A DNA stretch of 36,709 bases. It comes from JAAYZK01 sp964535025 (lineage in GTDB: Bacteria > Planctomycetota > Phycisphaerae > SM23-33 > FEN-1343). The notes under the pieces are model-generated. The model saw nothing but the letters and a program-made list of their open reading frames with translations. It was not told the origin of the DNA and searched no databases. The stretch lies in assembly GCA_964535025.1 (NCBI GenBank), contig CAZHRW010000235.1:1-36709 (forward strand), written 5' to 3'. The translations under genes were made by a program, and so were the position numbers. Shown piece by piece: positions 1 through 8,065 of this stretch; position 1 is the first letter of the stretch, and the number at the start of each line of letters is the position of its first letter.

Positions 1-100
1 CCGTTGCCGTGGGTTCCTTTGCGTTCTTTGTGGCCTTTGTGGCTCTCTTGGCCGTTCTGTTTGCGGCGACAAAGCAACCACGAAAACGGGAGGAGAACCG
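1..100. repeat. Copy of a dispersed intergenic repeat (arm only)
   Basis: This stretch reads in low-complexity TTTGTGG/CTTTGTGGCTCTC words and runs into GGCGACAAAG and ACCACGAA. It closely matches the right arm of the larger inverted repeat at 33239-33306, including the shared words TTTGTGGCTCTC and GGCGACAAAG. The two copies lie about 33 kb apart. The remainder, up to the stop codon at 167, shows no gene. A frame through it (9-347) has no ribosome binding site and runs into the real gene on the other strand. Confidence 0.65.
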
Positions 101-166
101 GATTTCGGATTTCCGAGGCAGTGCCTTGAAGTCCGACGCGCGGATTCCGTCGGCAAATGCCGAAGG

Positions 167-916
167 TTATCGTCCCGTGGCGATGGCCGTGGCGATGGGC
201 TGGACGATCTTGGGGATGATGATTCGATCGCTGAGGTCGCGTGCCTGCTCGGCCTGGGTGTCGAAGGCGGCCTGCATCTCGAAGTTTCGCGTCGGCGCCG
301 GGTACCCGCGGATGGTGAGATACACGCTGATGGGCTCGTCATCGTAGACACCGGTGCGAACCTGGTAGCTGCTGGAGCGGGTCTCCACGGTCAGCCGCGC
401 CTGCGTGTAACACTCCGCGTCCAGGGCGACGATACAGCTCGGCTCGGCGCCGAGGGGGGTATAGCCTTCTTCCTCGACCAGGCTGGCCAGGGGCGAGCCG
501 GCCAGCAGGGCCTGCGCGACGATCGCGTCGCGATTGCCCTGGTAGTCCAGGTTGAACCCGAACACCACGTCCAGGCACTCGACGTCCAGGTGCGAGATGC
601 CCAGGAAATACGTGCACCGATCCAGCAGCCAGCGATGCTGGGCGAGCGCCTCGGCGATCGAGGGCGGATTGAAATAGCCCGACGAAAGACGCCGCGCCTC
701 CAACTCCAGCCAGCGGTACGACCCGCGCTCGCGATCGCCCTCCAGCACGAATTCCCCGCTTTCGCGGCGGTAGAACGCCCGCATGTCGGGGAACTGCTTC
801 TGGCAGATCTCGCAGAACTGCAGAATCGTCTCGCGGGCCGTCGGCAGCGGCAGGGAGGTCTGCAGGTCCAGGTTCACGAAGAAGTCATCACAGAACGCGT
901 CGTAATTGTCCATCAT
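167..916 (-). CDS. Conserved-looking hypothetical protein, 249 aa
   Basis: I do not recognise this family and assign no function. The product is an acidic, soluble protein with no signal peptide, membrane segment or obvious metal-binding motif. The N-terminal part is rich in aromatic residues and cysteine (around YDAFCDDFF and the CEICQKQF segment at about 30-38). The C-terminal part (about 140-230) looks like alternating beta strands. I chose the ATG at 914-916, giving MMDNYDAF, because a GAGG lies about 9 nt upstream; the frame stays open to 961 without a better start. The next codon is also ATG (911-913), so the start could be one residue later. It lies downstream of the serine acetyltransferase gene on the same strand, separated by 116 bp that hold a hairpin, so it may be a separate transcript. 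Confidence 0.75.
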   Translation of the reverse strand: MMDNYDAFCDDFFVNLDLQTSLPLPTARETILQFCEICQKQFPDMRAFYRRESGEFVLEGDRERGSYRWLELEARRLSSGYFNPPSIAEALAQHRWLLDRCTYFLGISHLDVECLDVVFGFNLDYQGNRDAIVAQALLAGSPLASLVEEEGYTPLGAEPSCIVALDAECYTQARLTVETRSSSYQVRTGVYDDEPISVYLTIRGYPAPTRNFEMQAAFDTQAEQARDLSDRIIIPKIVQPIATAIATGR

Positions 917-986
917 GGGCCAACCTCGCTTCTTCGGCGGACGGCAACCGGCCGCCGGCATCGCAAGTCATGTACTGTAGGGTCGG

Positions 987-1008
987 GCGGGCTTTTCCGC
1001 AAGCCCGC
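987..1008 (-). terminator. Hairpin between the acetyltransferase and the hypothetical gene
   Basis: GCGGGCTT, a 6-nt loop and AAGCCCGC form a perfect 8-bp stem just downstream of the acetyltransferase stop codon on the minus strand. No T-run follows, so it may be a weak or factor-dependent terminator, or a small intergenic repeat. Confidence 0.35.
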
Positions 1009-1032
1009 GGTCCGAACGAATCGCCGGGCGGC

Positions 1033-1995
1033 TCACTCCCGCGCCGACGCCCGCCCGGCCGGCCGTTTCGGCCGCGTGTGCAGCTCGGGCCGCTTCATCC
1101 GCACCAGCGACTCGGCCGTCACGCTCTCAACGATGAACGTGTTGCCCCCCACCTCGGCGCCGCGGCCGACGACGGTTTCGCCGCCGAGGATGGTGGCGTT
1201 GGCGTAGATCGTCACGTTGTCGGCGATCGTGGGGTGTCGCTTGCGCCCCTTGATGACGCGCCCGCGGGAATCCTTGGGGAAGCTCAGGGCCCCCAAGGTC
1301 ACACCCTGGTAGATCTTGACGTTGTCGCCGATCTCGGTGGTCTCCCCGATCACGACGCCCGTGCCGTGATCAATGAAGAACCGCTTGCCGATCTTGGCGC
1401 CGGGGTGGATGTCGACCCCGGTGAGGCTGTGGGCCTGCTCGGTCATGATCCGGGGCATCAGCGGTACGCCCAGGGTGTGCAGGGCATGGGCGAGGCGATA
1501 GACCATCACCGCCTTGAAGCCCGGGTAGCAGAAGATGATCTCGTCGAAGCTCTTGGCCGCCGGATCGCCGTCGAAGGCGGCTTCCACATCGAGGTTCAGC
1601 AGATCGCGGATCTCGGGCAGCCGGTCGCTGAAGGCCCGTGCCAGGGCGCGGGCCTCGTCGTAGCAAGCCTGGCCCCGCTTGGGGCAGGGATCGGCATGGG
1701 CGCCCCGCTGGTAGCACAGGCAGCGGAAGATCTGCTCGGTCAGCTCCCGATCCAGCGCGAGGAGCCGTTCGCCGATATGGAACCCGATGGTCTCGGCGCT
1801 GAGCTGCGAGGCGCCGAAGTAGCCCGGGAAGAGGATCTGGAAGCACAGGTGCTGGACCTCTCCGATCGCGACCAGGGAGGGCATGCTGGTCCCGTTGAGC
1901 CGTTGGGTCCGGGGCTCGCGGCGGTACCCGGCGAGCATCCGGTCGAGGACGTCGGTCAGGTCAAGGGGTGTCTTGTCGCGGTTCTTGCGGCTCAT
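1033..1995 (-). CDS. cysE: Serine O-acetyltransferase, EpsC/CysE type
   Basis: This enzyme transfers an acetyl group from acetyl-CoA to L-serine, making O-acetylserine, the precursor for cysteine synthesis in the cytoplasm. The N-terminal half (about 1-180) is the helical SAT domain. The C-terminal half is a left-handed beta helix of hexapeptide repeats. It begins with the diagnostic stretch VDIHPGAKIG and DHGTGVVIGET, continues through VKIYQGVTLGAL, and holds the KRHPTI loop that contributes the catalytic His. At 320 aa it resembles the longer EpsC form rather than the 270-aa enteric CysE. The ATG at 1993-1995 is preceded by GGAG at suitable spacing; an upstream in-frame ATG at 2052 has no such site. 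A promoter is proposed at 2024-2052. The serine supply could come from the serA region of the same window. Confidence 0.92.
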   Translation of the reverse strand: MSRKNRDKTPLDLTDVLDRMLAGYRREPRTQRLNGTSMPSLVAIGEVQHLCFQILFPGYFGASQLSAETIGFHIGERLLALDRELTEQIFRCLCYQRGAHADPCPKRGQACYDEARALARAFSDRLPEIRDLLNLDVEAAFDGDPAAKSFDEIIFCYPGFKAVMVYRLAHALHTLGVPLMPRIMTEQAHSLTGVDIHPGAKIGKRFFIDHGTGVVIGETTEIGDNVKIYQGVTLGALSFPKDSRGRVIKGRKRHPTIADNVTIYANATILGGETVVGRGAEVGGNTFIVESVTAESLVRMKRPELHTRPKRPAGRASARE

Positions 1996-2023
1996 GGGGT
2001 TCTCCAGGCCCTCGCATGGACGC

Positions 2024-2052
2024 ATTGTAGCCGGGATCGGCGCCGGCGTCAT
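2024..2052 (-). promoter_or_regulatory. Predicted sigma70-type promoter of the serine acetyltransferase gene
   Basis: On the minus strand, ATGACG (2047-2052) and TACAAT (2024-2029) are separated by 17 bp. The -10 box lies 28 nt upstream of the start codon, leaving room for the ribosome binding site. Confidence 0.5.
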
Positions 2053-2128
2053 GTCCGATCCGCCCGGTCGGCCTTCTTCCTACGTCGCCGCCTGCCGCGG
2101 GGTTGGCCGCCGGATGGCCGGGATCAGC

Positions 2129-2160
2129 AAAGCCCGACCCCCCTGGGGGAGCCGGGCCTT
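2129..2160 (-). terminator. Rho-independent terminator after the EF-G-like gene
   Basis: On the minus strand a GC-rich stem (GCCCGGCTCCCCC paired with GGGGGGTCGGGC across a very short loop) is followed by TTT. It lies about 45 bp after the stop codon of the EF-G-like gene and should separate it from the acetyltransferase gene. Confidence 0.6.
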
Positions 2161-2203
2161 GTCGTGACGTTCACTCGCCGTCGGTCGTCGCAGGCCGCAC
2201 GAC

Positions 2204-4249
2204 TCACGCCGACTGTTCCCTGGCCTTGGCGGCGGCGTCGATGATCTGCTGCTGGACGTTGCCCGGCACCGGCTCGTAGTGGCTGAACTCCATGTCGTAG
2301 GAGCCCTGCCCGGCCGTCATGGCCCGCAGTGTGCTGTTGTAGGTCATGACCTCCGACAGCGGGGCCTGGGCCTTGATCACCTGCATCTTGCCGCCGGGCA
2401 GCACGTCCACGCCCATGATCCGCCCGCGCCGGCCGTTCAGGTCGCCGGTGATGTCGCCCATGTGCTCCGACGGCACGGTAACCTCGATGTCGACGATCGG
2501 CTCCAGCAGAACCGGCTTGGCCTTCTCGATCGCGTCGATGAAGGCGTACTTGCCCGCCGTGCGGAAGGCCACTTCCTTCGAGTCGACCGGGTGGTGCTTG
2601 CCGTCGTAGACGGTCACCTTCACGTCGCTGAGCGGGTAGCCGGCCACGGCGCCCTCGGTCAGGACGTCGCGGACGCCCTTCTCGACGGCCGGGATGAACT
2701 GCTGGGGGATCGACCCGCCGAAGATATCTTCCTCGAAGACGAACCCCTCGCCGCGCTCGAGCGGCTCGACCCGCAGGGAGACCTCGCCGAACTGCCCGGC
2801 GCCGCCGGGCTGCTTCTTGTGGCGGTGGTGGCCTTCGGCCTTGGCGGTGATCGTCTCGCGGTAGGGGATCTTCGGCGGGCGGGTGTCCACTTCCATGTTG
2901 AAGCGGGTCTTCATCTTCGCCAGCACGATCCGGATGTGCAGGTCGCCGATGCCGCTGATGACGGTCTCCTGGGTCTGCGCGTCGCGGGTCGTGATGAAGG
3001 TCGGGTCCTCGTCGGAGATCCGGGTCATGGCCTCGGCGAGCTTCTGCTCGTCTCCGCGTTTCTTCGGGGCGATCGCCAGCGTGTACATCGGCGTCGGCGC
3101 CGGCACCGGATCGGCATACATCTCCCTGCCCTCGCCGTGGAGGACCGACCCGGCGGTAATCTCCTCGACCTTGGCCAGGGCGATGATGTCGCCGGCGACG
3201 GCCTGCTTGATCTCGACGGACTCCTTGCCCTGGACCTTGAACAGGTGCCCCATCTTCGACGACTTGCGGGCGTCGCCGATGCTGTAGGTGGTCTCGGGCG
3301 TCGCGGTGCCCTGCATCACGCGGATCCAACTGAGCTTACCGACAAACGGGTCGCTGGTCACCTTGAACGCCAGGCCGATGAAGGGCTTCTCCGGCGAACA
3401 GGCCACCTCCACCCGCGGGGCGTCGGCGGCCTCACCGGCACGGATGGGACGACCGGGGACCTGGGCGGGGCTGGGGAAGTAGTGGGCCACCGCATCGAGC
3501 AGTTCGGCGGTGCCCACCTCGGCCTTGGCGTCGGTGAACAGCACCGGAATGACGGTGCCGGCGACCATCGCGGTGCTGAAGGCCGCGGCCAACTGGTCCG
3601 TCGACACCTCCTCGCCGCCGAGGTAGGCTTCCATCAGCGCTTCGTCGGCCTCGATGACCGATTCCATCAGCTCGTTCTGCGCGTCGGCGGCCGGGCCGAG
3701 CAGGCTGTCCCCTTCGGTGTTGACGAAGCAATCCACGATCGACCCGCCGCCGTCGACCGGCAGGTTCATCGGCCGCGCGGCGCCGCCGAAGGTCTCGCTG
3801 ATGGCGGTCATCAGGTCCGCGAACTGGATGTTCTCGCCCTGGATCCTGTTGACGACGACGGCCTTGGGCATGTTCAGCGACTCGGCCAGCTTCAGCAGCC
3901 GCCGCGTGTTCACCTCGATCCCCGCCGAGGCGTTGATGACGAAGACCGCCACGTCCGCCCCGCCGATGGCCGCCACCGCCCCGCCGATGAAGTCCGGGTA
4001 GCCCGGGGCGTCCAGGACGTTGATCTCCTTGCCCGCGCGCTCGATCGCCGCCATCGCCGGATCGATGGAGTACTGGTTCTCCTTCTCCAGGGGATCGAAA
4101 TCCATGACGGTCGTGCCGTCATCGATCGTGCCCGGCTTGCCGATCACCCCGCCGGCGTGCAGCAGGGCTTCGGCGAGTGTCGTCTTGCCCGCGCCGCCGT
4201 GGCCGAGCAGGATAATGTTTCGAAGGTCTTGCGGCGTTTGTGCTGCCAT
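2204..4249 (-). CDS. Elongation factor G-like translational GTPase (divergent paralogue)
   Basis: The 681-aa protein has the five-domain plan of EF-G. The GTPase domain carries a P-loop GHGGAGKT at 16-23 and a G3 motif DAPGYPDF at 80-87. Domain II follows at about 285-370. Domain III contains the ISGIGDLHI segment. Domain IV has the HKKQPGGAGQFGEV loop, and domain V ends near 665. Two key positions differ from housekeeping EF-G: the catalytic His of DTPGH is Tyr84, and the NKxD guanine-specificity motif reads NRIQ at 134-137. It therefore belongs with the EF-G2/EF-G-like paralogues and is probably not the essential translocase. No rps12, rps7 or tuf genes are nearby, which supports this. The start at 4247-4249 has GGGAG 8 nt upstream. 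A promoter lies at 4347-4374 and a terminator at 2129-2160. Confidence 0.9.
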   Translation of the reverse strand: MAAQTPQDLRNIILLGHGGAGKTTLAEALLHAGGVIGKPGTIDDGTTVMDFDPLEKENQYSIDPAMAAIERAGKEINVLDAPGYPDFIGGAVAAIGGADVAVFVINASAGIEVNTRRLLKLAESLNMPKAVVVNRIQGENIQFADLMTAISETFGGAARPMNLPVDGGGSIVDCFVNTEGDSLLGPAADAQNELMESVIEADEALMEAYLGGEEVSTDQLAAAFSTAMVAGTVIPVLFTDAKAEVGTAELLDAVAHYFPSPAQVPGRPIRAGEAADAPRVEVACSPEKPFIGLAFKVTSDPFVGKLSWIRVMQGTATPETTYSIGDARKSSKMGHLFKVQGKESVEIKQAVAGDIIALAKVEEITAGSVLHGEGREMYADPVPAPTPMYTLAIAPKKRGDEQKLAEAMTRISDEDPTFITTRDAQTQETVISGIGDLHIRIVLAKMKTRFNMEVDTRPPKIPYRETITAKAEGHHRHKKQPGGAGQFGEVSLRVEPLERGEGFVFEEDIFGGSIPQQFIPAVEKGVRDVLTEGAVAGYPLSDVKVTVYDGKHHPVDSKEVAFRTAGKYAFIDAIEKAKPVLLEPIVDIEVTVPSEHMGDITGDLNGRRGRIMGVDVLPGGKMQVIKAQAPLSEVMTYNSTLRAMTAGQGSYDMEFSHYEPVPGNVQQQIIDAAAKAREQSA

Positions 4250-4346
4250 CGCTGTCTCCCATCCTTGATCCGCGCCCGTCGCGACCCGTCACGGGCCGTC
4301 CGACGGGTGCAGCCGGCTGGATGTTTCCACTGAAACGAGTCCGTCG

Positions 4347-4374
4347 AGTATAAGGATCGACGAGTGGGCGGCAA
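4347..4374 (-). promoter_or_regulatory. Predicted promoter of the EF-G-like gene
   Basis: On the minus strand TTGCCG (4369-4374) and TATACT (4347-4352) are separated by 16 bp, about 97 nt upstream of the start codon. The gene-free stretch 4250-4598 holds this promoter, the terminator at 4545-4587 and otherwise nothing I can identify. Confidence 0.55.
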
Positions 4375-4544
4375 GGGAAAATCCGTGCGCGCGCCCGCGC
4401 GATGGAGCGGCCGCCGGTCAGGGCTCATCCTGCCGGGCGGCCAGGTCGGCCATGGCGCGGGCCAGGATGCCCGCCGCCCTGCCCTTGATCATCGATCGGA
4501 CACGCGAGCCTCTTGAGAAGCAAAGCGACCGGGCGGATCGCAAA

Positions 4545-4587
4545 GGCGGCGGCGGAAGGGCAACCCGTCCGCCCTTCCGCCGCCGCC
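4545..4587 (-). terminator. Strong hairpin terminator of the first beta-helix dockerin gene
   Basis: A perfect 17-bp stem (GGCGGCGGCGGAAGGGC and its complement, 9-nt loop) starts 11 bp beyond the stop codon of the minus-strand gene ending at 4599. In that direction it is followed by TTT. It is the longest perfect short-loop hairpin I noticed in the window. Confidence 0.7.
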
Positions 4588-4598
4588 GGCGCGTGGTC

Positions 4599-6857
4599 TC
4601 AACGGCCGAAGTTCTGCTTGAGCATGGCGAAATCGTCGAGGTCCACGTCCCCGTCGCCGTCCAGGTCGCCCTCGGCGGCGCCGACGGTCACATCCGCGCG
4701 TCCGAAGTTGATCTTGAGGATGGCGAAATCGTCGAGATCGACATCGCTGTCGCCGTCGCAGTCGCCGGGGACCGTCGTGGCGGCCTTTTCGAGGACGTCC
4801 ACGCGGAGGTTGTCGTAGTGCACCCGGTGGTACTGATTGATGACGTCCGTGTGGAAGCCGACGCCGCCGGTGGCGAAACGCTCGACGGCGGCCGCGTCGG
4901 TGTCGGTATAGCTGAAGTCCTCGGTTCCGTCGTTGTGGGTGTCGACGGCGAGGGTGATCCCGCCGTCGCCGTGCCGCACGGAAACCTTGTAAGCCTGCAC
5001 GCCGACGTGCGGCAGCTCGATGTCGGCGTCGCGGGCGAGCTCCTCGGCCACCCCGTCGATGATGCGGACCAGACGCCCGTTGTCGCGGGAGATGTCCAGC
5101 CAGTAGTAACTCTCGCGGTCCTGGGCCAGGACCATCACGCCCGACCCGAGCACGAGGTAGCTGTTGGCGGCGTCGAAGGTGAAGTCGTAGTCGATCCAGT
5201 CGGCGCCCTGGTCGCTGAACAGCCAGGCCAGGCGCGGCTCGGTGGCGCTGCCGAGCGGGTCGACCAGGGCGTTGCTGTCATCGAAATGGCCGGAGGGCGA
5301 CACGACGTACTTGAAGTCGACCGGGTCGGGCCGGTGCCAGCTCATGCCCTGCTGGTGGGGCCCGCTCAACCACGGATCGACGTCGTTGTAGTGGCCGTCG
5401 TCGAAGTCGTCGACGAAGATCGTCTTCTCGTCGTCATACACCTCCGGCAGGGGCTCTTCGGGCGGGCTCTGGCCCGGCAGCTCCCAGGCGCCCAGATCGG
5501 GCCGGTTGTCGCGGGGCGTGCCGGCGATGTCGAACTCGTGGATCGGCGTCGGCGCCAGCAGGCGTGTGCCGTAGTTGATCGCCGGGCTGGCCGGGTCGAG
5601 CTCGCCGTCGAAGGCGCCGGGGTTGACGAACATCGGATCGACGCCGACCAGCGTGAAGCGGCCGAACGCGCGGGTTTCGTCGACGCCGACGGGAGCGACG
5701 TTCGGGGGGATCTGGTAGATGTTGTAATCGAAGATCTCCAGTTCGGCCCCCGCGGCGGGCGTGCCGGACCCGAGGATATTGTTGTAGATCTGCACGCCCG
5801 TGGAGCGGTTGCTGATCCGCAGCGTGTAGTTGTCCAGCTCCCACCGGTTGAACTGTCGCGGCTCGTCGAACACGACGACGGTGTTGTTGCGGAAGATCAG
5901 CCCATCGACCGGATCGGCGTTGTTGAACATGTTCGCGTTGGACGGCCCGAAGATGTTGTTCTCGAAGGTGATCAACTCGTTGCGGGTCTCGGACGCGTAA
6001 TAGTTGTTGAACTGGACGATCTGGGCCTCGGTGTCGTACATGACGTTGTTTCGCAAGACCACGTTGTGGTTCTGCCAGCCTTCCGGGCCCGGGCCGGGGA
6101 TGAAGATGTGGATCAGGTCGCAGTGGCGGCTCCAGTCGGCCTCGGCGTCGGTGACGCCGTCGTCAAAGTCGTGAATGCGGTTGCCCTCGATCAGCGAGTT
6201 CCACCACCCGGTCACGCGGATGCCGTCGTGGGAGCCGCCGTGGATATGGTTGTCCAGCACGCGGATGTCGTGCCCGCGTCCCTCGATGCCCTTGCCGGTG
6301 TTGGTGATCTCGCAATCTTCGATGAGGATGTCGGTCCCGCAGCGGAAGGAAATCGCGCCCTTTTCGATGTTCTCGACCGAGCCGGTCCACGGGCCGATCC
6401 GTTCGATGAGGCAGTCGACCAAGGCCCAGTGGCGGGCGCTGTGGCACTCGACACCGTCGAGGATGTGGAGGCCCTCGAACCGCAGGTACGCGTCGAAGAA
6501 GCCCTCCTGCGTCGGATCGGCCGGCGCGGACCCCACGTAGGCGATCCGCACCCGCTCGAGCTTCGCGTCGGCGCCCGGGGCGGCGGTGAAGGTGACCCAG
6601 TCGTCGAACAGGTCCCATCCGCCGGTCGAATAGGCGATCTGCTCCAACGGGCCGTAGTTGCCCGACGCCAGCACGACGGTGTCGCCGCCGGTGACGACGG
6701 TGAACACCTTGGCGAGCGTCTGCCACGGCGCGGCCTGCGAGCCGTCGCCGGTGGTGTCGCTGCCGTTGACCGCATCGAGGTGGTACGTCGCAGCGGCGGC
6801 CGTCGCGCCGCCGGTCGCCAACATCAGCGCCAGAAGAAGAATGCTCCCTCGTTTCAT
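4599..6857 (-). CDS. Secreted right-handed beta-helix protein with C-terminal dockerin domain
   Basis: The 752-aa product starts with a clear signal peptide (MKRGSILLLALMLATGGATAAAA), so it is exported. Residues about 25-440 form a parallel beta-helix of the pectate-lyase-like type, visible as many short NNxxxG/NxIxG rungs. A ConA-like jelly-roll domain follows at about 455-690 (VDDFDDGHYNDVDPW onward). A dockerin-like tail with two EF-hand-type loops (DCDGDSDVDLDDF and DLDGDGDVDLDDF) closes the protein. Beta-helix proteins of this kind are often polysaccharide lyases or hydrolases; the substrate cannot be read here. The ATG at 6855-6857 is chosen because GGGAGGT lies 7 nt upstream; an in-frame ATG 11 codons earlier has no such site. 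It follows the LacI-type gene by 77 bp on the same strand and is a paralogue of the protein at 11230-13149. Confidence 0.85.
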   Translation of the reverse strand: MKRGSILLLALMLATGGATAAAATYHLDAVNGSDTTGDGSQAAPWQTLAKVFTVVTGGDTVVLASGNYGPLEQIAYSTGGWDLFDDWVTFTAAPGADAKLERVRIAYVGSAPADPTQEGFFDAYLRFEGLHILDGVECHSARHWALVDCLIERIGPWTGSVENIEKGAISFRCGTDILIEDCEITNTGKGIEGRGHDIRVLDNHIHGGSHDGIRVTGWWNSLIEGNRIHDFDDGVTDAEADWSRHCDLIHIFIPGPGPEGWQNHNVVLRNNVMYDTEAQIVQFNNYYASETRNELITFENNIFGPSNANMFNNADPVDGLIFRNNTVVVFDEPRQFNRWELDNYTLRISNRSTGVQIYNNILGSGTPAAGAELEIFDYNIYQIPPNVAPVGVDETRAFGRFTLVGVDPMFVNPGAFDGELDPASPAINYGTRLLAPTPIHEFDIAGTPRDNRPDLGAWELPGQSPPEEPLPEVYDDEKTIFVDDFDDGHYNDVDPWLSGPHQQGMSWHRPDPVDFKYVVSPSGHFDDSNALVDPLGSATEPRLAWLFSDQGADWIDYDFTFDAANSYLVLGSGVMVLAQDRESYYWLDISRDNGRLVRIIDGVAEELARDADIELPHVGVQAYKVSVRHGDGGITLAVDTHNDGTEDFSYTDTDAAAVERFATGGVGFHTDVINQYHRVHYDNLRVDVLEKAATTVPGDCDGDSDVDLDDFAILKINFGRADVTVGAAEGDLDGDGDVDLDDFAMLKQNFGR

Positions 6858-6891
6858 CACTTGACCTCCCGTGCCCATGGTGGGCGGCATG

Positions 6892-6901
6892 CAATCGGTT
6901 G
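6892..6901. promoter_or_regulatory. Candidate LacI-family operator upstream of the beta-helix gene
   Basis: CAATCGGTTG fits the CG-centred inverted pattern CAAnCGnTTG. A near-identical site, CAATCGTTTG, lies at 7979-7988 next to the promoter of the LacI-type gene. LacI-family regulators typically bind palindromes with a central CG. Both sites flank the regulator gene, which supports but does not prove the call. Confidence 0.35.
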
Positions 6902-6934
6902 TTCGTGCGGGACCCCGTCCGGGGTCATCCCTCG

Positions 6935-7936
6935 TTACGCCGTCGAACCGGAGGACTCCCGCACGTGCAGCACGGGGTCCACCATGACGGACTCGACCAG
7001 GCGGCCCTCGCGCAGGGCCATCATCATGTCCACGGCCCGCTCGCCCCGCGCGTCGTCCTCGCCGGAGACGCTGGAAAGGGTCACGGGCAGCAAGTCGCAG
7101 TAGGGGGAATTGTCGACCCCCACGATCTTCACATCATCGCCGATCCGCACCCCGCTTCGCTGCAGCCGGCGGATCGCCCCCATCGCCTGCTCGTCGGACT
7201 GGGCGACCAGCGCGTCGAACGCCGTGCCCCGCTCGAGCAGCGCGGTCACCGCTTCCACGCCGGCGCGATGGTCGAACCATTCGCCGGGAACCACCAATGC
7301 CTCGTCGTAGGCCCTCCCGGCGGCCTCGACCGCCTGCCGGTAGCCGGCGTGACGTTCGGGCATCGTATTGATGTGGGCGATGCGCTCGCAGCCCCGGTCG
7401 ATCAGGTGGTCGGTGGCAAGCCGCCCGACCCGCACATCATCGCAGCCGGCGTTGGGAATCGATCGGCTCACCGCCTTGCCGCACACGGTCACCACGGCCA
7501 CCCCGCGACGGCGCACGGCGCGGAGATCGTCGACGAGGGCCTCATCGACGGAGCCGCCGACGATCAGCCCATCCATCCTCGACGGCAGGGCGCCTTCGGC
7601 GAGGCGGTGGAACTCCTCGGCATCGGCGAAGAAACTCAACTGCTGCCTCAGGCCGTAGCGGTGGCACCCGGCGGCCAGGCCGGCCAGGCCGCGGTCGAGC
7701 AACCCGCTGCCGGCGGTCCCGAGGCCCCGAAAGAACACGCCGATGACGTTCTGGCGCCCCTCGCGCAGGGCCGCGGCGGCCTCGTTGCGCCGGTAGCCCA
7801 GGCGATCGGCGACGGTGAGGATGCGCTCGACCGTCTCGCGCTTCGCGCCCGTCGACCCGAGGCGGTTGTTGAGCACCTTCGAGACCAGCGGAATCGATAC
7901 CTCCGCCGCTTCGGCGATGTCCTTCAGACGAACCAT
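6935..7936 (-). CDS. LacI/GalR-family transcriptional regulator
   Basis: The 333-aa product has the standard family length. Residues 2-50 form the LacI helix-turn-helix (VRLKDIAEAAEVSIPLVSKVLN), with an unusual PLVSKVLN where most members read TVSRVLN. The remainder is a periplasmic-binding-protein-like effector domain with the expected DGLIVGG, GCERIAHI and KIVGVDNS segments. It probably controls the neighbouring secreted proteins in response to a sugar or oligosaccharide; this is inferred from context. The ATG at 7934-7936 has no Shine-Dalgarno sequence, but a near-consensus promoter ends 10 nt before it, so the mRNA may be almost leaderless. The gene is divergent from the ADP-ribosylglycohydrolase-like gene and precedes the first beta-helix gene on the same strand. 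Confidence 0.92.
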   Translation of the reverse strand: MVRLKDIAEAAEVSIPLVSKVLNNRLGSTGAKRETVERILTVADRLGYRRNEAAAALREGRQNVIGVFFRGLGTAGSGLLDRGLAGLAAGCHRYGLRQQLSFFADAEEFHRLAEGALPSRMDGLIVGGSVDEALVDDLRAVRRRGVAVVTVCGKAVSRSIPNAGCDDVRVGRLATDHLIDRGCERIAHINTMPERHAGYRQAVEAAGRAYDEALVVPGEWFDHRAGVEAVTALLERGTAFDALVAQSDEQAMGAIRRLQRSGVRIGDDVKIVGVDNSPYCDLLPVTLSSVSGEDDARGERAVDMMMALREGRLVESVMVDPVLHVRESSGSTA

Positions 7937-7946
7937 GATTACGGGG

Positions 7947-7975
7947 ATGATACCACAGACGCCGCCTGCTGACAA
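7947..7975 (-). promoter_or_regulatory. Predicted promoter of the LacI-type gene
   Basis: On the minus strand TTGTCA (7970-7975) and TATCAT (7947-7952) are separated by exactly 17 bp. The -10 box ends 10 nt before the ATG, leaving a leader of only about 2-5 nt and no ribosome binding site. Confidence 0.65.
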
Positions 7976-7978
7976 GGT

Positions 7979-7988
7979 CAATCGTTTG
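7979..7988. promoter_or_regulatory. Candidate LacI-family operator in the divergent promoter region
   Basis: CAATCGTTTG matches CAAnCGnTTG and lies 3 bp upstream of the -35 box of the LacI-type gene, between the two divergent promoters. It pairs with the similar site at 6892-6901. Confidence 0.35.
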
Positions 7989-8029
7989 CTCCGCCGGGGG
8001 AGGGGGGCGGGATGATGACAGGTTCCCCC

Positions 8030-8058
8030 TTGCGGTCGTGCGGCAGGCGGGGTACAAC
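8030..8058 (+). promoter_or_regulatory. Predicted promoter of the ADP-ribosylglycohydrolase-like gene
   Basis: TTGCGG (8030-8035) and TACAAC (8053-8058) are separated by 17 bp. The -10 box ends 7 nt before the ATG at 8066, again implying a leaderless or nearly leaderless mRNA. Confidence 0.5.
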
Positions 8059-8065
8059 TCCGGTC

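Noticed and set aside
9..347. 112-codon frame at the window start
   Set aside because: The first part is the dispersed repeat and the rest overlaps the real minus-strand gene; there is no ribosome binding site.
4418..4492. 24-codon minus-strand frame (MIKGRAAGILARAMADLAAR and four more residues)
   Set aside because: Too short to judge, with no ribosome binding site at the right distance and no partner gene; probably chance in GC-rich sequence.
4452..7103. 883-codon plus-strand frame opposite the beta-helix gene
   Set aside because: Antisense shadow; it crosses the terminator hairpin, and its product is a Val/Asp-rich sequence without domains.
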